From the NCBI GenBank assembly GCA_004282995.1, contig SHLU01000079.1, forward strand, positions 1 to 9,516: a DNA stretch of 9,516 nt, given 5' to 3'. Below are positions 1 to 5,977 of this stretch, one piece after another. Numbering within the stretch: position 1 is the first letter of the stretch; every line of letters starts with the position of its first letter. This DNA is from Sphingomonadaceae bacterium. GTDB lineage: Bacteria > Pseudomonadota > Alphaproteobacteria > Sphingomonadales > Sphingomonadaceae. The translations under genes were made by a program, and so were the position numbers. The notes below the pieces were generated by a model. The model was not told the origin of the DNA and made no database searches. It saw nothing but the letters and a program-made list of their open reading frames with translations.

Positions 1-21
1 CTACCCCTGAGCTACGCCCGC
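1..21 (-). tRNA. tRNA, probably tRNA-Gly, 5' part only
   Basis: Read on the minus strand, the first 21 bases give the 5' half-acceptor GCGGGCG, then TA, then the D-stem and D-loop start GCTCAGGGGTAG. That is the standard start of a bacterial tRNA. The acceptor GCGGGCG followed by TAGCTCAGGGGTAG resembles alphaproteobacterial tRNA-Gly(GCC) as I remember it. The anticodon lies outside the window, so the amino acid is inferred. The mature 5' end would be at base 21 and transcription runs leftward off the window. The gene is cut by the window edge; there is no sign that it is broken. Confidence 0.75.
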
Positions 22-88
22 TCACTGGCGCTCAATGACGCGACCTTCAATTGGTCCTCGTCACTGGGGAAGCGGGCGATTAGCAGCG

Positions 89-109
89 CCCCTTGCCCCT
101 CGCAAGGGG
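89..109. repeat. 8-bp perfect inverted repeat (hairpin)
   Basis: CCCCTTGC at 89-96 is exactly repeated in reverse complement as GCAAGGGG at 102-109, with a 5-base loop. It lies between the tRNA (leftward) and the thioredoxin-TPR gene (rightward). On the plus strand AAAA follows it, not a T run, and on the minus strand the T run comes before the stem. It is therefore not a classical intrinsic terminator in either direction. It could be a 5'-UTR hairpin of the thioredoxin gene, a protein site, or chance. Confidence 0.5.
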
Positions 110-196
110 AAAATTCGATTCCGCGCCCGCCCTTCACAAATCCGCCAAAAGCCCCACATTGCCGAGGCACCGAATCGCAATTCAACAGCGCACATC

Positions 197-202
197 AAGG
201 AG
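197..202 (+). promoter_or_regulatory. ribosome binding site deciding the thioredoxin-TPR start
   Basis: AAGGAG at 197-202 sits 7 bases before a TTG codon at 210 and 16 bases before the first good ATG at 219. The weaker GAAGG at 202-206 lies 12 bases from the ATG. The spacing favours the TTG start, giving a protein that begins M-A-S-M-G-L-N, over the ATG. Confidence 0.5.
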
Positions 203-209
203 AAGGTTC

Positions 210-1139
210 TTGGCCAGCATGGGTCTCAACATCGACGAACAGAAGGCCGTCGACCGCTTCCGCAAACAGGTGGTCGAACCTTCGATGTCGAAGCTGGTCA
301 TCCTCGACTTCTGGGCCGAATGGTGCGGTCCGTGCAAGGCACTGACCCCGACGCTGGAGAAGGTGGCGGCCGAATATGCCGACAAGGGTGTGGTGCTGGA
401 AAAGGTCAACGTCGACGAGGAACAGTTCATCGCCGCGCAATTCCAGGTCAAGTCGATCCCGACGGTCTATGCAATGTTTCAGGGCCAGCCAGTTGCCGAC
501 CTGACTCCGGCGCGCACCGAATCACAGTTGAAGCAGTCGCTCGACCAGATCCTCGCCCAACTGCCGGTCCAACCCGGTGAAGATGGCGGCTCCCCGCAAG
601 GACCGTCGGACGAAGAAATCGCGCAGTTCATTGCCATGGGCGAAAAGTCTCTCGGCGATGGCGATCCCGAGCGTGCTGCAGGCATCTTCCAGCAGGTCGT
701 AGAGATGGCCCCGACCAATGCCGCGGCCATGTCGGGATATTTGCGCGCGCTGATCGAGGCGGGGCACGCCGAGCAGGCACAGGCCATGCTCGACCAGATG
801 CCCGAGGACGTCGCCAATGATCCCGCGATCGAACGCGCCAGGGCAGCCCTCGAGCTCGCCGGCAAGAAGGTCGATGACGGCGAACTGGCCGCCTTGCGCG
901 AGAAAGCCGCTGCAAATCCGCAGGACATGGACGCGCGCTATGCCTTTGCCGAAGCAGCCTTTGCCGCCGGTGATCGCGATGCGGCCGCCGACGAGTTGCT
1001 GGGCATGATCGAGGCTGACCGCGACTGGAACGAAGGTGCGGCACGCAGCCGCCTGTTGCAGATTTTCGAGGCCATCGGGCTGGAGGACGAGTGGGTCGTT
1101 GCCACCCGCCGCCGCCTTTCCAAACTGCTGTTCGGGTAG
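210..1139 (+). CDS. cnoX: Thioredoxin domain-TPR fusion, CnoX/YbbN-like co-chaperone
   Basis: A 309-residue cytosolic protein. An N-terminal thioredoxin fold (about residues 12-120) carries the active site W38-C39-G40-P41-C42 and the cis-proline in S82-I83-P84-T85. The alanine-rich C-terminal half (about 150-309) has the helical TPR pattern of the YbbN/CnoX family. E. coli CnoX lacks the CxxC active site and acts as a chlorine-activated holdase that hands clients to DnaK and GroEL. This protein keeps WCGPC, as reported for the Caulobacter homologue, so it is expected to have thiol-disulfide activity as well as holdase function. The start is ambiguous: TTG 210 is chosen on Shine-Dalgarno spacing, with ATG 219 as the alternative. 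An ATG at 93 also opens this frame but would add a 39-residue extension without family character. The LON-domain gene starts 11 bases after the stop and is probably co-transcribed. Confidence 0.88.
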   Translation: MASMGLNIDEQKAVDRFRKQVVEPSMSKLVILDFWAEWCGPCKALTPTLEKVAAEYADKGVVLEKVNVDEEQFIAAQFQVKSIPTVYAMFQGQPVADLTPARTESQLKQSLDQILAQLPVQPGEDGGSPQGPSDEEIAQFIAMGEKSLGDGDPERAAGIFQQVVEMAPTNAAAMSGYLRALIEAGHAEQAQAMLDQMPEDVANDPAIERARAALELAGKKVDDGELAALREKAAANPQDMDARYAFAEAAFAAGDRDAAADELLGMIEADRDWNEGAARSRLLQIFEAIGLEDEWVVATRRRLSKLLFG

Positions 1140-1150
1140 GCAACGCGGCA

Positions 1151-1756
1151 ATGCGCCTTTCCATATTCCCCCTCTCAGGCGCGATCCTGTTTCCCGGTCT
1201 GCAATTGCCGCTGCACATATTCGAACCCCGCTATCGCTCTCTGGTTGGCGATGCGCTTGCGCGTGACCGCCGGATAGCCATGATCCAGCCGCAGGAAGCG
1301 CGGGACGGCGCGCCGCTCTATACGATCGGTTGCGTTGGCAAGATCGAAGAGATCGAGGCACTCGATGACGGACGCTACAACCTGATCCTTGACGGGGAGA
1401 GCCGCTTCAAGGTGATACGCGAACTCGATGTCGAAACCCCATTCCGCCAGATCGAGGCCCAGCTGATCCCCGAAGACGGTGACCAGGTGCTGAGCCATAT
1501 CGAGCGCGCCGGCTTCGAGCGCGAAGCCCGTCGGTTTGCCGATGCGCAGGGCTATTCGGTCGATTGGGATTCGGTCCAGAATCTCGATGATCAGTCGCTC
1601 ATCAACGGGGTTTCGCAGATTGCTCCGTTCGACCAAGCCAGCAAGCAGGCGCTGCTAGAAGCGCCCGATCTCGCGGCGCGCTGCGAATTGCTCATTCAAT
1701 TGATGTATTTCTTCGGTCGCCGCGATGGCGATGACGACAAGGTCACCCTGCAGTAG
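1151..1756 (+). CDS. LON substrate-binding-domain protein, no protease or ATPase
   Basis: A 201-residue protein made only of the Lon N-terminal (LON, PF02190) domain. It opens with the hallmark run I-F-P-L-S-G and then L-F-P-G-L-Q-L-P-L-H-I-F-E-P-R-Y (about residues 5-28), followed by the usual G-R-Y-N-L-I-L-D-G-E-S-R-F strand region. There is no AAA+ module and no Ser-Lys protease domain, so it cannot be Lon itself. Stand-alone LON proteins are widespread in proteobacteria and their role is not settled; substrate recognition or adaptor work is usually assumed. The start is the ATG 11 bases after the thioredoxin-TPR stop. It has no clear Shine-Dalgarno of its own, which suggests coupling to the upstream gene. 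The pairing with a thioredoxin-TPR gene fits a protein quality-control pair. Its last 14 bases overlap the convergent MarC gene. Confidence 0.87.
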   Translation: MRLSIFPLSGAILFPGLQLPLHIFEPRYRSLVGDALARDRRIAMIQPQEARDGAPLYTIGCVGKIEEIEALDDGRYNLILDGESRFKVIRELDVETPFRQIEAQLIPEDGDQVLSHIERAGFEREARRFADAQGYSVDWDSVQNLDDQSLINGVSQIAPFDQASKQALLEAPDLAARCELLIQLMYFFGRRDGDDDKVTLQ

Positions 1757-2381
1757 GGTTCAGCCCGAAACTGCCGATAAGACCGTCAATAACATATTGG
1801 GTGGCCAATGCTGCGAGCAGCACCCCGAGCAGGCGGGTGATGACCGCCTCGACCCGATCCCCCAGCACACGGATGAGCGGGCGCGCGGCGACAAGCGCAA
1901 CCGCGGTAAGCAGCAGGACCGCGCCGAGCGCGCCGAAAACGACAAGCGACTGGTCCAGTCCGTCGGCCTCGTTCATCAGCAGCATGACGGCCGCGATGGC
2001 CCCTGGGCCTGCCAGCATCGGCATCGCCATAGGGAAAACCGAGACATCCTCGACCTCGGGTGTGGCTGCTACGCGCTCGGCCCGCTCCTCTCGCCGCTGG
2101 GTGCGTTTTTCGAACACCATTTCAAAGGCGATGAAGAACAACATCAGCCCGCCGGCGATGCGGAAACTGTCGAGTTCGATATGAAGCGCACCGAGCAGGT
2201 CTTCGCCGAAAAGTGCGAAGATCAGCAAGATGACCGACGCGATCACCGTAGCGCGAATCGCCATGCTGCGCGCCTGCGCCGGCGTCGCGCCCTTGGTCAG
2301 CCCGGCATAGATCGGCGCGCAACCGGGCGGGTCGATGACAACGAAAAGCGTAATGAATGCGGAGATGAACAGTTCGATCAT
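1743..2381 (-). CDS. MarC family (UPF0056) integral membrane protein
   Basis: A 212-residue inner-membrane protein with about six hydrophobic segments (roughly 5-27, 42-64, 73-91, 117-137, 146-168, 183-205). It has the two half-family signatures: D17-P-P-G-C-A-P23 in the first helix and the related A124-G-P-G-A-I129 in the fourth, consistent with an inverted-repeat membrane fold. A charged cytosolic loop (K-R-T-Q-R-R-E-E-R, about 92-100) separates the halves. MarC was once linked to multiple antibiotic resistance, but that link was later withdrawn and its substrate is unknown, so no resistance role should be read into it. The ATG lies only 3 bases after the stop of the upstream lipoprotein gene, with a weak GAG-type Shine-Dalgarno inside that gene's end. 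It is the last gene of the minus-strand run. Confidence 0.88.
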   Translation of the reverse strand: MIELFISAFITLFVVIDPPGCAPIYAGLTKGATPAQARSMAIRATVIASVILLIFALFGEDLLGALHIELDSFRIAGGLMLFFIAFEMVFEKRTQRREERAERVAATPEVEDVSVFPMAMPMLAGPGAIAAVMLLMNEADGLDQSLVVFGALGAVLLLTAVALVAARPLIRVLGDRVEAVITRLLGVLLAALATQYVIDGLIGSFGLNPTAG

Positions 2382-2384
2382 ATT

Positions 2385-3068
2385 TTACTCGGTAGTCGGA
2401 GCTGCGACCATGCTTTCAAGCACCAGCCGCTTCTCGCCGTCCTGCCACAGGTAGACGCGCAGCAGGCGCGAAAGATCCGGCTCTACCATCATTGCCCATT
2501 CGAGCGTGCTGTCACTCGATTTGCCCGCATAGGTACGCAATCCGGTGGCGGGGTTCGACATCGAGTTCGCCACCTCTACCAGCTCTCCGCTGCAATCGGC
2601 GATCTCGGTGGCAATCACATCGGGCTCAGCCAGCGCGTGATCCAAGACGTCGCCCTGGTCGAGTACCCATTTGTAATCGCCGTCGCGCTGTCGCCTCCAC
2701 AGGGTGGTGAAATAACCGCGCGATCCGTCGGGGCGCTGCCACGCGCCCTTTGTCGCTGCAAACGAGCCATCGCAGCTCATCCAAACCATGTGCGGCTGCC
2801 ACTGGACGGCCAAGGGCGGGTTCTTCTGCTGCCGCAGCCAGTCCCGCGCCACTACCGGCACTGGCACGAACATTACGGCGTCATCGGTCGCGAATTCGCG
2901 GAATGCGGTCCATTGCCCCTTCTCGCGCGCCATGCGAGCGAAGGCGATCTCGACGGCGACGATCTTGCCGGGCGAAGCCACGTCTCGCACCATCCGCTCG
3001 CGATAATCCCTTGGGCTGGCGCAGGCGACAAGCAAAAGGCAGACGACCACGACGGCAAAGCGTTTCAA
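2385..3068 (-). CDS. Lipoprotein with NTF2/SnoaL-like domain, function unknown
   Basis: A 227-residue predicted lipoprotein. The N terminus M-K-R-F is followed by a hydrophobic stretch and the lipobox L13-V14-A15-C16, giving an acylated Cys16 after signal peptidase II cleavage. Residues about 35-140 resemble an NTF2/DUF4440-type alpha+beta fold: a helix around V37-A47, a D-D-A-V-M-F strand, then G-A-W-Q-R-P-D-G and Y-K-W-V-L-D-Q-G-D, typical of SnoaL-like proteins. Two further cysteines (C99, C159) could form a disulfide. The start codon is TTG, overlapping the folD stop as TTGA, with GAGGA 6 bases upstream (plus-strand 3075-3079). No catalytic residues can be assigned. Position between folD and the MarC gene suggests co-transcription but no obvious metabolic link. 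Confidence 0.78.
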   Translation of the reverse strand: MKRFAVVVVCLLLVACASPRDYRERMVRDVASPGKIVAVEIAFARMAREKGQWTAFREFATDDAVMFVPVPVVARDWLRQQKNPPLAVQWQPHMVWMSCDGSFAATKGAWQRPDGSRGYFTTLWRRQRDGDYKWVLDQGDVLDHALAEPDVIATEIADCSGELVEVANSMSNPATGLRTYAGKSSDSTLEWAMMVEPDLSRLLRVYLWQDGEKRLVLESMVAAPTTE

Positions 3069-3961
3069 ACCACATCCTCAGACAGGTCGATACCGGCATT
3101 GCGATGCGCCGCGACAAGCGTATTGCGTAACAGCACGGCGATGGTCATCGGCCCCACCCCGCCAGGCACTGGCGTGATAGCCCCGGCTCTTTGCTGCGCG
3201 CCAGCGAAATCGACGTCGCCCACCAGCCGGCCCTTTTCCTTGCCCGGTTCGGGCGGAAGCCGGTTGATGCCGACATCAATCACGGTCGCACCTTCCTTCA
3301 GCCAGTCGGGCTGAACCATCTCGGCTCGTCCGACAGCAGCCACGACGATATCGGCACGGCGAACCACATCGGGCAGGTTCTTGGTCCGGCTATGGGCAAT
3401 GGTGACGGTCGCATTGGCGTCGAGCAGCAATTGCGCCATCGGCTTGCCGACAATGTTGGAGCGACCGATCACGACCGCCTCCAACCCAGAGAGATCTCCC
3501 AGCCTGTCGGTCAGCAACATCATGCAGCCCAGCGGCGTGCAGGGCACGAAACTGCGCTGGCCGACCGCAAGCCGACCGGCATTGATAACGTGGAAGCCGT
3601 CGACGTCCTTGTCAGGCGCGATTGCCGCGATCACGGCCTGCTCGTTGATATGGTCGGGCAGCGGGAGCTGGACCAGGATACCGTCGATGGCCGGATCGGC
3701 GTTCAGCTCTTCGACCAGGGCAAGCAGGCCCGCTTCTTCGGTATCGTCGGGCAGCCTGTGCTCGAAGCTCTCCATATTGGCTTCGATCGTGGCCTTGCCC
3801 TTGCTGCGGACATAGACCTGGCTGGCGGGATCCTCGCCCACCAGGACAACGGCGAGGCCCGGCTTGCGACCGGCTTTCTCGGCAAAGGATGCGGCGAATT
3901 CGCCGACCCGCTCACGCAGGCGCGCGGCGAAGGCTTTGCCGTCGATGATCTGTGCGGTCAT
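3065..3961 (-). CDS. folD: Bifunctional methylene-THF dehydrogenase / methenyl-THF cyclohydrolase
   Basis: A 298-residue cytosolic enzyme of the usual FolD length. It oxidises 5,10-methylene-tetrahydrofolate with NADP+ and hydrolyses the product to 10-formyl-tetrahydrofolate, supplying purine synthesis and formyl-Met. Visible signatures are Y50-V-R-S-K54 (the YxxxK with the catalytic lysine), D93-G-I-L-V-Q-L-P-L-P102, P116-D-K-D-V-D-G-F123, P140-C-T-P143, the cofactor-binding V164-I-G-R-S-N-I-V-G-K-P174, and P264-V-P-G-G-V-G-P-M272 near the C terminus. All key residues are present. The ATG at 3961 overlaps the yggT stop as ATGA and has no good Shine-Dalgarno, so translation is probably coupled to yggT. 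An upstream extension is open in the same frame but covers yggT and has no FolD character. Confidence 0.96.
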   Translation of the reverse strand: MTAQIIDGKAFAARLRERVGEFAASFAEKAGRKPGLAVVLVGEDPASQVYVRSKGKATIEANMESFEHRLPDDTEEAGLLALVEELNADPAIDGILVQLPLPDHINEQAVIAAIAPDKDVDGFHVINAGRLAVGQRSFVPCTPLGCMMLLTDRLGDLSGLEAVVIGRSNIVGKPMAQLLLDANATVTIAHSRTKNLPDVVRRADIVVAAVGRAEMVQPDWLKEGATVIDVGINRLPPEPGKEKGRLVGDVDFAGAQQRAGAITPVPGGVGPMTIAVLLRNTLVAAHRNAGIDLSEDVV

Positions 3962-4251
3962 AGATTCGCAATGGCGGCATTCTCGAGCACGATCAACATG
4001 ACCTGCAACAGAATGATGACGACGAGAGGCGAGAAGTCGATAGCCCCCGTGCTCGGCAGCACGCGGCGGATCGGGTTGAGGATCGGCTCGAGCAAGGCAT
4101 TGATCGATTGATATATCTGCACAACAAAAGCGTTCGTCTGGTTGATGACGTTGAACGCGAGCAGCAATCCGATCACGAACTGAACGATCACCAGCATGAT
4201 GAAGGCGCTCGCGAGCACGCTGACAATCTGGTAAAGTGTATATAAAACCAC
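3958..4251 (-). CDS. YggT family membrane protein
   Basis: A 97-residue inner-membrane protein of the YggT/YlmG family (PF02325). It has two hydrophobic segments, about residues 5-35 and 74-92. Between them is the family-typical stretch with L-E-P-I-L-N-P-I-R-R-V-L-P (about 54-66) and then the D-F-S-P-L-V motif leading into the second segment. The family has been linked to cell-envelope, septum or osmotic functions, but its biochemical role is not established. The start is GTG, supported by AGGA 6 bases upstream (plus-strand 4258-4261). It overlaps folD by 4 bases and is the first gene after a 105-base gap from argB that holds a candidate promoter. Confidence 0.85.
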   Translation of the reverse strand: MVLYTLYQIVSVLASAFIMLVIVQFVIGLLLAFNVINQTNAFVVQIYQSINALLEPILNPIRRVLPSTGAIDFSPLVVIILLQVMLIVLENAAIANL

Positions 4252-4291
4252 GGTTTTTCCTGCCTTTCGAGCAAGTTTCGGGCAATCGTCT

Positions 4292-4324
4292 GGATACTTA
4301 TCCGAGTCTGCCCAGGTGTATCAA
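4292..4324 (-). promoter_or_regulatory. candidate sigma-70-type promoter with overlapping palindrome, upstream of yggT-folD
   Basis: On the minus strand, TTGATA (plus-strand 4319-4324) and GATAAG (4297-4302) are separated by 16 bases. They match the -35 consensus at 5 of 6 positions and the -10 consensus at 4 of 6. Transcription would start near 4290, about 40 bases before the yggT GTG. The -10 lies inside the palindrome GGATA-CT-TATCC (4292-4303), a possible operator. It would let yggT-folD-lipoprotein-marC be expressed apart from argB. Read by eye only. Confidence 0.35.
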
Positions 4325-4356
4325 CCAGATAATACGCATGAAGGGTGGATCAATAA

Positions 4357-5277
4357 TCAATTGGGCGGGGGAGTGTGTTCCGCACTGATCAGCGTTCCGG
4401 CGCCGCGTGCCGTAAAGAATTCCAGCAGCATCGCGTGCGCGACGCGGCCATCGAGCACAACCGCGGCATCGCAGCCGGCCTCGACCGCATGGACGCAGGT
4501 TTCCAGCTTGGGGATCATGCCGCCGCTGATCGTGCCATCGCCCTTGAGTTCAGCAATCCGTGAAGGCGTGAGATCGGTCAGCAATTCGCCATTCTTGCCC
4601 AACACTCCTTCGACATCGGTCAGGAGGAACAGACGCGCTGCGCCCAGCGCCGCTGCAATCGCCCCGGCCATGGTATCGGCGTTGATATTGTAGGTCTCGC
4701 CATCGACTCCAGCCCCGATAGGGGCGACCACGGGGATCATCCCGGCGCTTACGGCGGTATCGAGGATTGTGGTGTCGATTGCACTCGGTTCTCCGACGAA
4801 ACCCAGGTCGACTGCACGCTCGATATTGCTTTCGGGATCCTTGGTTGTGCGCTGGACCTTGGTTGCGGTGACCAGGCCGCCATCCTTGCCCGAAACGCCC
4901 ATCGCCTTGCCCCCGGCCTGCACGATCCAGCCGACCAGCTGTTTGTTGATCGCTCCCGACAGCACCATTTCGGCAACTTCGGCAGTCTGTTTGTCAGTCA
5001 CGCGAAGGCCGTCGACGAAGGTGCTCTCAACTCCTAGCTTTTCGAGCATCGCGCCGATCTGCGGTCCCCCGCCATGCACCACCACAGGATTGATTCCGAC
5101 GGCCTTGAGTAGGACGATATCCTCTGCAAATTCGCGCGCTGCCTGCGGGTTGCCCATGGCGTGCCCACCATATTTGACCACGAAGGTTCGGCCAGCGTAG
5201 CGCTGGAAATAGGGTAGCGCTTCGATCAGCACTTCGGCCTTGGCCAGCATCTGTGAATTGTCGGACCGCTCAGCCAC
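4357..5277 (-). CDS. argB: Acetylglutamate kinase
   Basis: A 306-residue cytosolic kinase that phosphorylates N-acetyl-L-glutamate, the second step of arginine synthesis. It has the amino-acid kinase fold signatures: K35-Y-G-G-H-A-M41 (ATP phosphate binding), V67-H-G-G-G-P-Q-I74 (acetylglutamate binding), then G-L-R-V-T-D, N-I-N-A-D-T-M-A-G, L-L-T-D-V-E-G-V-L and G-G-M-I-P-K-L-E. Length is normal. The N-terminal helix (about 8-25) has the A-E-V-L-I-E-A-L-P-Y-F form seen in arginine-regulated hexameric enzymes, so feedback inhibition is possible. The start is uncertain: GTG 5277 has GAGGAG 8 bases upstream (plus-strand 5286-5291), while ATG 5283 has the same site only 2 bases away. No other arg genes lie beside it. 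The DUF6969-type gene ends 85 bases upstream on the same strand. Confidence 0.95.
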   Translation of the reverse strand: MAERSDNSQMLAKAEVLIEALPYFQRYAGRTFVVKYGGHAMGNPQAAREFAEDIVLLKAVGINPVVVHGGGPQIGAMLEKLGVESTFVDGLRVTDKQTAEVAEMVLSGAINKQLVGWIVQAGGKAMGVSGKDGGLVTATKVQRTTKDPESNIERAVDLGFVGEPSAIDTTILDTAVSAGMIPVVAPIGAGVDGETYNINADTMAGAIAAALGAARLFLLTDVEGVLGKNGELLTDLTPSRIAELKGDGTISGGMIPKLETCVHAVEAGCDAAVVLDGRVAHAMLLEFFTARGAGTLISAEHTPPPN

Positions 5278-5362
5278 GCACATTGCTCCTCGCAAACTCA
5301 GGCTGCCCGTAGCCGAGGAATCAGCGTGGCGAAAGTGCGCCCATCGCAACCATGCGCCGCGG

Positions 5363-5977
5363 TCAGTCCAGCCGGAAGGGCCGCGAGGACAAGATCTCGC
5401 CGGGTTCGCGGGCCGCGAGACGCTCATCGCGTTCGATCAGGATCGCCTCGATATCCTCGCGACAAGCTGCCAGCGCCAGTGTTAGCCAACGGCCGACCCC
5501 GGCAATGCCCTGTTTCTCTCCCGCCCCGTCGAGCCGCAAACGGTCCAGGAGCGCGATGATGGCACCGGCAGGCATGACATAATCGTCGGTAATCCGGTGG
5601 GCGACAGTGGACCATTGCGTAGGGAGTCCGTCGGTATCGAAACCCAGGCTGGCGACATGGACCACCGCTGGGGCATTACGATCCCTGGGCCTGGCTATGG
5701 GTTCCGCCTCCGCGAAATCCGATAGCGGAAGGAAGATATGAAAATGCCCATGCTCTGCTATGCCGCGCTGCTCGGGCGGGTGAGCGTGATAATACCAGCG
5801 CGCGCCGCTTACCGGGTCGATGGCGTCGCCCGGCGGATAATGCGCCCATTGCTGAAACTCGGAGCGATCTTCTGGCAGCACCCTCGTGATCAACGGGGTG
5901 CCCTGATCAGCCATGTCTCCGCTGATAGCAAGAAGAACTTCGCGAGCCCCAAGCGGCTCGTGCGTCTTAGCTGTCAT
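5363..5977 (-). CDS. DUF6969-type protein with dense histidine cluster, function unknown
   Basis: A 204-residue soluble protein without signal peptide or membrane segment. The pattern W44-A-H-Y-P-P-G-D51, then W61-Y-Y-H-A-H-P67 and E75-H-G-H-F-H-I-F82, matches my memory of the DUF6969 family, which has no known function. Six histidines (H46, H64, H66, H76, H78, H80) fall within 35 residues as H-x-H and H-x-H-x-H pairs, with H107 and H127 further on. This could make a metal site, but no enzyme class is recognisable. The C-terminal third (about 135-190) is helical. ATG 5977 is supported by AGAGG 5 bases upstream (plus-strand 5983-5987). The gene overlaps the upstream Cys-rich gene by 11 bases, so the two are almost certainly translated from one message. 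Confidence 0.75.
   Translation of the reverse strand: MTAKTHEPLGAREVLLAISGDMADQGTPLITRVLPEDRSEFQQWAHYPPGDAIDPVSGARWYYHAHPPEQRGIAEHGHFHIFLPLSDFAEAEPIARPRDRNAPAVVHVASLGFDTDGLPTQWSTVAHRITDDYVMPAGAIIALLDRLRLDGAGEKQGIAGVGRWLTLALAACREDIEAILIERDERLAAREPGEILSSRPFRLD

Noticed and set aside
89..109. Hairpin as an intrinsic terminator of the tRNA or the protein gene
   Set aside because: The T-rich side lies before the stem on the minus strand and A residues follow it on the plus strand; also, both neighbouring genes point away from it.
35..580. Plus-strand open frame overlapping the thioredoxin start
   Set aside because: Out of frame with the thioredoxin gene and of Arg/Pro-rich shadow composition.
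522..1361. Minus-strand open frame opposite the thioredoxin-TPR and LON genes
   Set aside because: Antisense to two genes with clear motifs; no Shine-Dalgarno or domain of its own.
1743..2381. MarC protein as an antibiotic resistance determinant
   Set aside because: The family name is historical and the multiple-antibiotic-resistance link was withdrawn; nothing in the sequence supports resistance.
1725..3314. Very long plus-strand open frame (529 codons) across the MarC, lipoprotein and folD region
   Set aside because: It is antisense to three well-supported genes. Its translation is low-complexity, rich in Arg, His, Asp and Gln, with no domain, as expected for a shadow frame in high-GC DNA.
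3191..4111. Plus-strand open frame of 306 codons opposite folD
   Set aside because: Antisense to folD, which has complete family signatures; the product has no recognisable motif.
3065..4285. Longer folD start with about 108 extra N-terminal residues
   Set aside because: The extension overlaps yggT completely in another frame and bears no resemblance to FolD; ATG 3961 gives the normal length.
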